A DNA stretch of 5,040 nucleotides from CAYXUG01 sp964468655 (GTDB lineage Bacteria > Fidelibacterota > Marinisomatia > Marinisomatales > CAYXUG01): the NCBI GenBank assembly GCA_964468655.1, contig CAYXUG010000086.1, positions 1-5,040 of the forward strand, read 5' to 3'. Made by a program: the position numbers and the translations under genes. Each line of letters begins with the position of its first letter. Positions within the stretch are counted from its first letter, which is position 1. Positions 1 through 4,925 of this stretch are shown here, piece after piece. Below the pieces are notes generated by a model. That model did no database searches. It was given only the letters and a program-made list of their open reading frames with translations, and had not been told where the DNA came from.

Positions 1-26
1 AAAAAAGTTAACTTAAATTACCAATG

Positions 27-42
27 TGTAAACCATGTCTAT
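27..42 (+). repeat. 16-bp sequence repeated inverted at 5000-5015
   Basis: The sequence TGTAAACCATGTCTAT occurs here and, as an exact reverse complement, at 5000-5015, almost 5 kb away. Here it lies about 30 bp upstream of the -35 box of the first promoter. Its role is unknown. It may be a protein-binding site shared by two promoter regions or a short dispersed repeat. The identity is seen directly; the function is not. Confidence 0.5.
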
Positions 43-48
43 CCAAGT

Positions 49-69
49 GTCAAATGAAGGTCATTTGAC
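49..69. promoter_or_regulatory. Perfect palindrome upstream of the -35 box, possible operator
   Basis: Arms GTCAAATGA (49-57) and TCATTTGAC (61-69) are perfectly complementary around AGG. The palindrome ends 2 bp before the -35 box of the promoter at 72-100 and is centred about 48 bp upstream of the predicted transcription start, where class II-like activators often bind. It does not match the CRP or FNR consensus, so the regulator is unknown. The ten bases GTGTCAAATG (47-56) also occur on the minus strand at 4748-4757, by the ssrA promoter. Confidence 0.45.
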
Positions 70-71
70 TC

Positions 72-100
72 TTGACAATTTATCCTGCAAATAGTATGTT
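72..100 (+). promoter_or_regulatory. Sigma70-type promoter for the first gene cluster
   Basis: A perfect -35 hexamer TTGACA (72-77), a 17-bp spacer and a -10 hexamer TATGTT (95-100, 4 of 6 consensus matches) predict a start near position 107. That gives a leader of about 29 nt before the GTG at 136. The promoter probably drives the secreted protein, LytR_C-domain and rsfS genes, which follow with gaps of 8 nt and 3 nt. Confidence 0.65.
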
Positions 101-135
101 AACAGTATAGAAGACACATTTTAAACACTAATAAT

Positions 136-615
136 GTGAAAGTGATGATAAGCAGTAAAATAAAACAAGCAGCACTTTTATTCGTGGCTGGCGCCTTGAT
201 AGGTCAAACCGATAATACACCTGACTTTCCCGGTTTAGGTGATCATAACCCTGCCAGCCATCAATCCGATGTTTCAATTTTGAGTCCTGACCGCTTGGAC
301 ATGAACCACAGTTTTTCATACAGCATGGCTTCTATGGGCGGGAAATCTTTCAGCTATGGTATTTATACAAATTCCCTGAATTATCAAATTTCTGATAACG
401 TAACATTCCGCTCACAGTTGAATTTTGTTCAGCCGACATTTTCACAGTTTTCAGATCAGATGAACGGGTTGAATGGGGAGCTGTTTTATACTGCTCACTT
501 AAATTACAGACCACTGCCAAACCTGTCACTCAGTTTTGCAATATCCAATTTCCCCTATTATTCTCTTCGTAGGGGTTATACCGGATTTTCTCCTTCCTTA
601 TTTTCGCCTGAATAG
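136..615 (+). CDS. Small secreted, possibly outer-membrane protein of unknown function
   Basis: The 159-residue product is not assigned to a named family. It begins with a basic stretch and a hydrophobic segment (about residues 11-24, QAALLFVAGALIGQ), as expected for a Sec signal peptide. The rest is rich in Ser, Phe, Tyr and Asn in alternating patterns, for example LDMNHSFSYSM, FSYGIYTNSLNYQ and ANLNYRP-like strands, suggesting amphipathic beta strands of a small outer-membrane barrel or surface sheet. This family flavour is typical of FCB-group bacteria. The GTG at 136 gives the longest frame; ATG at 145 (MISSKIKQ) is an equally good start and leaves the signal peptide intact. Neither has a Shine-Dalgarno sequence. 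It is the first gene after the promoter at 72-100 and lies 8 nt upstream of the LytR_C-domain gene, so it is likely cotranscribed with it. The secretion call is fairly safe; the barrel idea is inference. Confidence 0.7.
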   Translation: MKVMISSKIKQAALLFVAGALIGQTDNTPDFPGLGDHNPASHQSDVSILSPDRLDMNHSFSYSMASMGGKSFSYGIYTNSLNYQISDNVTFRSQLNFVQPTFSQFSDQMNGLNGELFYTAHLNYRPLPNLSLSFAISNFPYYSLRRGYTGFSPSLFSPE

Positions 616-623
616 CCGCCTGG

Positions 624-1178
624 ATGGCTGTCAAAAAACGGAAACGTCCCAAAAATAAAAAAACACTATTTAAAAGATTCAGCTTTTCGGATTTTGGACT
701 GAATACCCTTATTTTTTTATTGTGTGTTGGCTGTCTCGCATTTGTTGTGTCAGCCACTCACCGGGTTTTAAAAAACAATAAAGATTTTACATTGAGTTTC
801 CCTGATAAAACATTGTCATTAAGTACTGAATCTACCTCACCTGCGAATATTGGTATTATTGAAGTGGATGTGTTGAACGGGTGCGGAGAAAAGGGGGTTG
901 CCCGTCAGTTTACCGACTTCCTCCGCCTTCACCATGTAGATGTTATCAACACAGAAAATGCATCCTCATTTGATTATCTTAGAACGCATATCATTCAGCG
1001 GAACCAGTATCTTGAAAGTGCTTACAGAATTGCCGAGCTGTTTGCCTTTGATAAAACAGATACCACAAGAATAGTAATTGACCCCGATTTTTCCCATGCC
1101 AGCGATGTGACTATTATCATAGGTCAAGATTACAAACAAATTAAATCGTTTCAGGAATTTCAATCATATCTTCCCTGA
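624..1178 (+). CDS. Membrane-anchored LytR_C-domain protein
   Basis: The 184-residue product starts with a very basic cytoplasmic tail (MAVKKRKRPKNKK, residues 1-13), followed by one transmembrane helix (about 26-45, LNTLIFLLCVGCLAFVVSAT) and a short linker. A LytR_C domain follows from about 77 to 171. Its hallmarks are VDVLNGCGEKGVARQFTDFL (82-100), the DVINTENASSFDYLRTHII segment (106-124), a central R-x-x-x-x-x-x-A-x-x-I-A-E-L helix and DVTIIIGQDY (161-170). This domain is found at the C terminus of LytR-CpsA-Psr proteins and also alone. Here the catalytic LCP domain is absent, so it is not a cell-wall ligase; it probably binds an envelope ligand in the periplasm. Its exact role is unknown. 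It sits directly upstream of rsfS, separated by one stop codon and one sense codon. The ATG at 624 has no clear ribosome-binding site. Confidence 0.88.
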   Translation: MAVKKRKRPKNKKTLFKRFSFSDFGLNTLIFLLCVGCLAFVVSATHRVLKNNKDFTLSFPDKTLSLSTESTSPANIGIIEVDVLNGCGEKGVARQFTDFLRLHHVDVINTENASSFDYLRTHIIQRNQYLESAYRIAELFAFDKTDTTRIVIDPDFSHASDVTIIIGQDYKQIKSFQEFQSYLP

Positions 1179-1181
1179 GAT

Positions 1182-1562
1182 TTGAGTAAAACAACATTTC
1201 CTGATTTGTCAAATCCCCAAAATTTAGCACAAAAAGTGGCAGAGCTTGCCGATGCCAAAAAAAGTGAAGATATCTACATTCTTAATGTAAAGGGCTTGAC
1301 GGTTATTACTGATTATTTTGTAATCTGTTCTGTTGAGTCGACAGTTCAGGCAAAGGCGGTTTATGATTCCATTTCAGATGAATTAAAACCGCTCATAAAA
1401 CCGTGGCATGCTGAAGGTATTGAGAATCAGCAGTGGATTTTGATTGATCTTTTTGATGTGATTGTCCATATATTTATAAAAGAGATGAGGGAATATTACC
1501 AGATCGAACGCCTGTGGAGCGATGCGCCAATGGAAGTATTTGACTCCGCTGAATCTGAATAA
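1182..1562 (+). CDS. rsfS: Ribosome silencing factor RsfS (RsfA/Iojap family)
   Basis: The 126-residue product has the family's usual length. RsfS binds protein uL14 of the large ribosomal subunit and blocks joining with the small subunit, lowering translation in starvation or stationary phase. Visible family signatures are LAQKVAELADAKKSEDI (15-31), GLTVITDYFVICS (38-50), the PWHAEG segment (74-79), WILIDLFDVIVHIF (85-98) and EMREYYQIERLW (101-112). These match the conserved core strands and the uL14-binding face. The start is TTG at 1182, the only start codon between the preceding in-frame TGA (1176-1178) and the conserved region, apart from a later TTG at 1206. There is no well-placed Shine-Dalgarno, so translational coupling to the upstream gene is likely. 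In many bacteria rsfS lies near nadD; here it follows a LytR_C-domain gene. Confidence 0.96.
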   Translation: MSKTTFPDLSNPQNLAQKVAELADAKKSEDIYILNVKGLTVITDYFVICSVESTVQAKAVYDSISDELKPLIKPWHAEGIENQQWILIDLFDVIVHIFIKEMREYYQIERLWSDAPMEVFDSAESE

Positions 1563-1568
1563 AATTAC

Positions 1569-1590
1569 CAAAATATCATTTAATATTTTG
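1569..1590. other. AT-rich hairpin between rsfS and argS
   Basis: CAAAATAT (1569-1576) and ATATTTTG (1583-1590) are perfectly complementary around a 6-nt loop, starting 7 nt after the rsfS stop codon. The stem is almost all A-T pairs and is not followed by a T-run, so it is at best a weak terminator or an RNA 3'-end stabiliser. Confidence 0.3.
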
Positions 1591-1600
1591 TCCCATTCCA

Positions 1601-1615
1601 TAGATTTATAATCTA
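1601..1615 (+). promoter_or_regulatory. Consensus -10 element inside a palindrome, candidate argS promoter
   Basis: A perfect TATAAT (1607-1612) sits inside the palindrome TAGATT-TAT-AATCTA. It predicts a start near 1619, only about 7 nt before the argS ATG, so the mRNA would be nearly leaderless. The region where a -35 box should be (about 1584-1590) is AT-rich and has no good TTGACA match, which lowers confidence. The palindrome could let a dimeric regulator cover the -10. Confidence 0.4.
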
Positions 1616-1625
1616 AACTTCCCAT

Positions 1626-3269
1626 ATGTCCATTGTTGAGTTTAAAAAGGTTTTAACTGCTCAGTTGAAGGAGGCACTGGCATCTTTGGGGATTCAGGAG
1701 GAAAATTTTCAAATCACCGCTGGCAAGTCTCCTGAACATGGTGATTATTCCACAAATATTGCTCTCGTTTTATCAAAGAAATTAAAGCAGTCTCCTGTTG
1801 ACTTGGCAAATTTGATAAAAGGGAAACTACCCTCTTCATCTGAATTTTATAAAGAGGTAACAGTCACAAACCCCGGATTCATCAATTTTACTTTAAGTGA
1901 AAAGTTTCTTAGACAGTCAGTAAAAATAATTACTGAAAAGGGTGAAGAATACGGGAAAGAAACCCGGGATGAAAAACAGACAGCCATGATAGAATTTGTC
2001 AGCGCGAATCCAACCGGTCCACTAACTGTCGGGCACGGAAGGCAGGCAGTCCTTGGTGACATCATTGCTAATATATTAAGCTGTTACGGATTTGATGTAA
2101 CGCGGGAATATTATTTCAACGATGCCGGAAGACAGATGCGCCTTTTGGGGGAATCGGTTTATTACAGATATTTGGAAATCCTGGGAGAAAAAGCGGAATT
2201 CCCTGAAGGTGGTTATGAAGGAGAATACATCAAAGATATTGCACAGCAGATTAATGACAGTCACGGTGATTCGCTGAAGGATAAACCAACCGATCCCATT
2301 TTCAGATCCAGCGCAGAAGAATCCATTTTTCAGAATATAAAGAATACACTGGAACAGATTGGAATCAGGTTTGATAATTTTGTGAATGAACAGATTTTTT
2401 ACGATAACGGCGCCATTGAAAATGTGCTGAAAGTCTTGCGCAAAAAGGATATGCTGTATGAAAGCGAAGGCGCCACTTGGCTCAAAACCACAGAGTCCGG
2501 AAAAGAACAGGATACGGTTTTGGTGAAGAGTTCAGGGGAGCCCACATACCGTCTCCCTGACATTGCCTATCACGAAGATAAAATAAACCGGGATATTGAT
2601 CTGATTGTTGACTTGTTAGGCGCTGACCACAAAGACGCAACGCCGGATGTACTGTTTGCGCTGGGGCTGTTGGGGTATTCCACCGAAAATATTAAAGTGC
2701 TCTTTCACCAGTTTGTTACATTGAAGCAGAAAGGAGAAGTGGTAAAAATGTCCACGCGAAAAGCCACCTATGTAACGCTGGATGATTTGATTGAACAAGT
2801 TGGCGCTGATGTGGTTCGATACTTTTTCATTATGCGGAACATGCAAAGCCATCTCAATTTTGATCTTGACCTCGCCACAAAAGAATCAGATGAAAATCCT
2901 GTTTACTACCTCCAGTATGCCCATGCGAGGATTGCCAACATCATTAAATATGGCAAGGAATCGGGATTGGAATTTGAGAACGAAGCTGATCTTGGTTTGA
3001 TTAAAGAACCGGCTGAAATTGCCCTTATGAAGGCGCTTATCCAACTTCCTGAAGTCATGCAGTCCGCGGTGATTACAATGGAACCTCAGCAAATTGCAAA
3101 TTACCTGCAGGAGGTTGCCAACCGGTTTCACAAATTCTATTCCGAGTGCAGAGTAGTCACGGAGGATACTGCATTGTCTTCAGCAAGATTACTTCTTATT
3201 TCTGCTACAAAAAATATTCTGGCAAACGGATTGAAAATCCTCGGTATAAATGCACCGGAAAGAATGTAA
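1626..3269 (+). CDS. argS: Arginyl-tRNA synthetase (class I)
   Basis: The 547-residue cytoplasmic enzyme joins arginine to tRNA-Arg using ATP; the reaction needs the tRNA for amino acid activation. The N-terminal Add1 domain (about 1-95) shows GDYSTNIA (39-46) and NPGFINF (82-88). The Rossmann catalytic domain starts with EFVSANPTGPLTVGHGR. Its HIGH motif reads T-V-G-H (134-137), with Thr at the usual first His. The tRNA-dependent active-site region REYYFNDAGRQM and the GADHKDATPDV stretch are present, and the KMSKS loop reads KMSTRK (374-379). The DALR anticodon-binding domain begins near QYAHARI (430-436) and runs to the C terminus. Length is normal (family about 550-580). The ATG at 1626 has no Shine-Dalgarno; the preceding bases are CTTCCCAT. 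The stop codon shares one base with the start of the MarC-family gene, so the two are probably translated together. Confidence 0.98.
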   Translation: MSIVEFKKVLTAQLKEALASLGIQEENFQITAGKSPEHGDYSTNIALVLSKKLKQSPVDLANLIKGKLPSSSEFYKEVTVTNPGFINFTLSEKFLRQSVKIITEKGEEYGKETRDEKQTAMIEFVSANPTGPLTVGHGRQAVLGDIIANILSCYGFDVTREYYFNDAGRQMRLLGESVYYRYLEILGEKAEFPEGGYEGEYIKDIAQQINDSHGDSLKDKPTDPIFRSSAEESIFQNIKNTLEQIGIRFDNFVNEQIFYDNGAIENVLKVLRKKDMLYESEGATWLKTTESGKEQDTVLVKSSGEPTYRLPDIAYHEDKINRDIDLIVDLLGADHKDATPDVLFALGLLGYSTENIKVLFHQFVTLKQKGEVVKMSTRKATYVTLDDLIEQVGADVVRYFFIMRNMQSHLNFDLDLATKESDENPVYYLQYAHARIANIIKYGKESGLEFENEADLGLIKEPAEIALMKALIQLPEVMQSAVITMEPQQIANYLQEVANRFHKFYSECRVVTEDTALSSARLLLISATKNILANGLKILGINAPERM

Positions 3270-3923
3270 TGTCACTTTTTCAGACTCAATTAGAATTTAG
3301 TATTTTTTGTGTTTCAACACTCCTCACACTGGTCAATCCCATTGGCATATCAACTGTTTTTCTTGCACTAACGGAGAGGTTTGATCCTGAGAAAATCCAT
3401 TGCATCAAAAGGGTGCGTTGCTGCCTGCGTTGCACTGATTATATGTGCTCTCATCGGGTCGTACATTTTCAAGTTTTTCGCCATTACTCTGGATGCTTTC
3501 AGGATCATGGGCGGTATTCTGTTTTTCAGAAGCGGACTGAAAATGATTGAAGCCAATGTTTCCCGAACACGGTCCACGCCCAAAGAACAGGAGGAAGGAC
3601 TGCTCCATGATGACATTGCGGTAAGTCCCATTGGGATTCCACTGATCGCAGGACCGGGAGCTATTACTGCATCCATGGTTCTTTCCGGGCAGTCGCATGG
3701 GGTTGTTGATTACGGAATTTTGGTGGTGGCCATCGTAGTGGTGATGATTTTGACTTACTTTATTTTAAGTGGCGCTAATTCACTTGCAAAACGGTTGGGC
3801 GCAACAGGAACGCGAATCATCCAGCGCATAATGGGGTTGATTCTCCTTGTAATTGCGACTCAGTTTGTGATTAACGGTGTAACACCCGTTTTGGAGGGGA
3901 TTTTGATACGTGTTGAGCATTAG
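3269..3923 (+). pseudogene. MarC-family integral membrane protein, interrupted by a frameshift
   Basis: Two overlapping frames together spell one MarC-family (UPF0056) inner-membrane protein of about 217 residues, the usual family length. The first frame starts at ATG 3269, which overlaps the argS stop as TAATG and has GGAAAG 6 nt upstream. It gives the first membrane segment with the signature LTLVNPIGISTVFLALTE. After DPEK the match moves to the second frame (SIASKGCVAACVALIICA), which continues to TAG at 3921-3923. That frame contains DAFRIMGGILFFRSGLKMI, the second family signature SPIGIPLIAGPGAITASMVL, and further hydrophobic helices. Dropping one A from the AAAA run at 3392-3395 restores a continuous protein. 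Unrepaired, the first frame ends at 3550 after 93 residues. MarC was once linked to multiple antibiotic resistance, but that link was later withdrawn; the transported substrate, if any, is unknown. The break may be a sequencing error, a real mutation, or, less likely, programmed frameshifting. Confidence 0.9.
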
Positions 3924-4034
3924 TCATTAGCTTACCCGGTGTAGTGTAAATGTAAACTGGTCATTGAATTTTTCAAATTATGTTTTTTTATTTTGACTTC
4001 TACCTAGTAACTCAATATTCGTAATTAAATTTTA

Positions 4035-4089
4035 CTCCCCCTCTTTTCCGCAGGATCCTGCGGATTTTCTCCCCCATCAAGGGGGAGAA
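4035..4089. repeat. Composite inverted-repeat element with two alternative folds
   Basis: Three GC-rich pieces lie together: CTCCCCCT (4035-4042), an 18-bp perfect palindrome TCCGCAGGATCCTGCGGA (4047-4064), and a hairpin with arms TTCTCCCCC (4067-4075) and GGGGGAGAA (4081-4089) around ATCAA. AGGGGGAG (4080-4087) can pair either with the near arm or with 4035-4042, enclosing the palindrome. GC-rich modular hairpins like this in AT-rich intergenic DNA resemble REP or small MITE-like repeats, but a single copy cannot show that. Confidence 0.5.
4047..4070 (+). terminator. Possible intrinsic terminator for the argS-MarC operon
   Basis: On the plus strand, TCCGCAG-GATC-CTGCGGA forms a strong 7-bp stem with a 4-nt loop, followed at once by TTTTCT. 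It lies about 120 nt after the MarC-family stop codon, with no other terminator-like structure of similar strength in between. The T-run is short, so efficiency is uncertain. Confidence 0.35.
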
Positions 4090-4360
4090 GTTTCTGTGTT
4101 TAAATTGTTTTCTAAGTATCTTACTGTTTTCGTAGTAATATTTAAATTCATACCTAGATCGAATAGCTCCACAATTCGATATTGGATGTTTCCGAAGGAT
4201 CCTTTTGACGATATTCGTTATTCGAAATTTATAAGATTAATAACACCCTCAGTTCCTCGATTTGTGGGACAACCTTTTTAAAATAGGGGATCATTTTTTT
4301 ACTCCGGGTCATGGTGCCTTGATGATTTAATTCCAGATTCCTAATTGAACATTGAAGATT

Positions 4361-4392
4361 AAAAAAGTGGAGGCGGGCGGAATTGAACCGCC
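4361..4392 (-). terminator. Possible ssrA terminator using the tmRNA T-arm
   Basis: Reading the minus strand, the GC-rich T-arm hairpin (4376-4392) and acceptor strand are followed, after the discriminator A and one C, by six T residues (4361-4366). A T-run this close to the mature 3' end may end transcription with little or no separate terminator hairpin. No other stem follows nearby. Confidence 0.35.
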
Positions 4393-4736
4393 GTCCGAAA
4401 TGGTAAACCAGCCCGTATCTACATGTTTAGTCTGTTGGTTGATTCTCGCCGATTTTCCCCCATCAGACAAAGGTAGTGCCGGCTATCCTGTGTTCCTCTA
4501 AAAGAGAAAAATCTCATTCCTGCTTCACAGGCAGCAGCAGAAACCAGCCTGTCTTAGCGACGCTCTATCCGACAGCCACAGGCAGGCAGCCGGGAGAACG
4601 GCTTACGTCAATTAAGCGTAAGCGTATTGTGCGTTATTGGCACTTGTTTTAAGTTCCGGGAGTGTTATAGAGGTTGCCCGGAATCCTCTACATGCAACTG
4701 ATTGATTCGACCATCCCGTCGAATCCAATCGCCCCC
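4368..4736 (-). ncRNA. ssrA: Transfer-messenger RNA (tmRNA), one-piece type
   Basis: tmRNA enters stalled ribosomes with SmpB, acts first as alanyl-tRNA and then as a message whose tag marks the unfinished protein for proteolysis. The gene is 369 nt and read on the minus strand. The 5' end GGGGGCGATTGGATTCGACGGG pattern (from 4736) matches the universal tmRNA start. GGGGGCG pairs with CGCCTCC at the 3' end to form the 7-bp acceptor stem, with one G-U pair. The T-arm is GGCGG-TTCAATT-CCGCC (4376-4392). Pseudoknot PK1 is visible: AGAGG/CCTCT (4685-4689 with 4669-4673) interleaved with TTCCGGG/CCCGGAA (4677-4683 with 4654-4660), 12 nt before the tag. The tag frame is 4612-4641. The 3' CCA is not encoded: discriminator A at 4368 is followed by CTTTTTT, so CCA must be added by tRNA nucleotidyltransferase. 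The one-piece order shows no circular permutation. Confidence 0.97.
4612..4641 (-). other. tmRNA tag-peptide reading frame (ANNAQYAYA)
   Basis: The resume codon GCC (4641-4639) is followed by AAT AAC GCA CAA TAC GCT TAC GCT and TAA (4614-4612). A second in-frame TAA lies two codons later (4605-4603). The tag begins A-N-N like many bacterial tags but ends in YAYA rather than the usual ALAA or similar. The frame is fixed by its distance from PK1 and by the stop. Confidence 0.85.
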
Positions 4737-4740
4737 ATGT

Positions 4741-4751
4741 CAAAGAGCATT
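4741..4751 (-). repeat. 11-bp direct repeat, copy in the ssrA leader
   Basis: CAAAGAGCATT on the plus strand (AATGCTCTTTG in transcript sense) recurs exactly at 4882-4892. Both copies lie just downstream of a minus-strand -10 element, in the first transcribed bases or leader. Here it falls in the leader that RNase P would remove from pre-tmRNA. Confidence 0.5.
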
Positions 4752-4757
4752 TGACAC

Positions 4758-4786
4758 AATTTACACAACAAAAAAGGTCAAATCAA
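4758..4786 (-). promoter_or_regulatory. ssrA: Candidate ssrA promoter
   Basis: On the minus strand, TTGATT (4786-4781), a 17-bp spacer and TAAATT (4763-4758) form a weak sigma70-type promoter. The predicted start near 4751 leaves a leader of about 15 nt before the mature 5' end at 4736, to be trimmed by RNase P. A better -35-like TTGACC lies at 4781-4776 but is spaced only 12 bp from the -10. The heptamers ATTTGAC (4749-4755) and GTCAAAT (4777-4783) flank the -10 as an inverted repeat 21 bp apart. Confidence 0.4.
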
Positions 4787-4795
4787 AATGGTCTG

Positions 4796-4825
4796 AAAAA
4801 ATTTTGCCCCGATTGAATCGGGGCA
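4796..4825 (-). terminator. Intrinsic terminator-like hairpin upstream of ssrA
   Basis: On the minus strand TGCCCCGATT-C-AATCGGGGCA (4825-4805) is a perfect palindrome giving an 8- to 9-bp GC-rich stem. It is followed by AAA and six T residues (4801-4796). The plus-strand side has no T-run, so the direction is minus. It would isolate ssrA from transcription coming from the right and end the putative small RNA. Confidence 0.6.
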
Positions 4826-4891
4826 TACTTGCTAACCACTCCTTAAATTGTAACCTGTCATCCATGACTAAAATTACCTTCCAAAGAGCAT
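4796..4891 (-). ncRNA. Putative small RNA of about 95 nt upstream of ssrA
   Basis: A minus-strand promoter (4925-4897) predicts a start near 4891, and a terminator-like hairpin with a T-run ends near 4796. In between, the RNA can fold into a rod. CTAATGCTCTTT (4894-4883) pairs with AAGGAGTGGTTAG (4844-4832) with one bulged G and a few G-U pairs; the first three bases may lie just before the start. GTAAT pairs with GTTAC (4877-4873 with 4854-4850), and GTCA-TGGA-TGAC (4868-4857) caps the rod. It does not match SRP RNA, 6S RNA or RNase P RNA in any way I recognise. A 34-codon frame (4865-4761) exists but runs through the terminator into the ssrA promoter, so I think the product is noncoding. 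An alternative is a leader or attenuator read through into ssrA. Confidence 0.4.
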
Positions 4892-4892
4892 T
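4882..4892 (-). repeat. 11-bp direct repeat, copy at the small RNA start
   Basis: This is the second exact copy of CAAAGAGCATT, about 140 bp from the ssrA-leader copy. Here it covers the predicted transcription start of the putative small RNA and supplies most of the 5' arm of its long stem. Confidence 0.5.
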
Positions 4893-4896
4893 AGAT

Positions 4897-4925
4897 AATG
4901 TATGAGTCAATACAATTTAAGTCAA
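4897..4925 (-). promoter_or_regulatory. Sigma70-type promoter for the putative small RNA
   Basis: On the minus strand, TTGACT (4925-4920, 5 of 6 consensus matches), an exact 17-bp spacer and TACATT (4902-4897, 4 of 6) form a good promoter. The predicted start is an A near 4891. A second TTGACT lies inside the spacer at 4909-4904 but is too close to the -10 to serve as its -35. Confidence 0.55.

Larger units (their letters stand above)
3924..4367. other. 444-bp intergenic region without a convincing gene
   Basis: This gap lies between the convergent MarC-family gene and ssrA. It is very AT-rich apart from a GC-rich hairpin cluster at 4035-4089. A weak stem TTGAA-TTT-TTCAA occurs near 3965, with a T-rich stretch shortly after it. 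Imperfect repeats ATATTCGTAATT (4015-4026) and ATATTCGTTATT (4211-4222) and a stem ATCGAAT/ATTCGAT (4158-4180) suggest decayed intergenic repeat material. A 61-codon frame at 4096-4281 looks like chance. Confidence 0.6.

Noticed and set aside
3146..3268. An upstream extension of the first MarC frame beginning inside argS.
   Set aside because: It overlaps well-conserved argS C-terminal coding sequence in another frame. The MarC family start fits the ATG at 3269 with a GGAAAG site.
3389..3398. Programmed frameshifting to make the MarC-family protein.
   Set aside because: Only a plain A-run is present, without an upstream Shine-Dalgarno-like stimulator or an obvious downstream pseudoknot, and such regulation is not known for this family as far as I recall. 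An extra base is simpler.
4035..4089. The hairpin cluster as a CRISPR array or an integration site.
   Set aside because: There are no regularly spaced direct repeats with unique spacers, and no integrase gene or tRNA-end duplication next to it.
4096..4281. A 61-codon plus-strand frame starting with GTG.
   Set aside because: It begins inside the hairpin-rich intergenic area, has no ribosome-binding site or recognisable motif, overlaps short repeats, and its composition follows the AT-rich background.
4761..4865. A 34-codon minus-strand frame with GGAAGG 11 nt upstream of its ATG.
   Set aside because: It crosses the terminator-like hairpin and T-run and ends inside the ssrA -10 element. A transcript stopping at the terminator would lack the stop codon. 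It remains a weak alternative to the noncoding reading.
4702..4905. A 67-codon plus-strand frame.
   Set aside because: It runs antisense through the conserved 5' end of tmRNA, the ssrA promoter and the small RNA terminator, so it is a chance frame.
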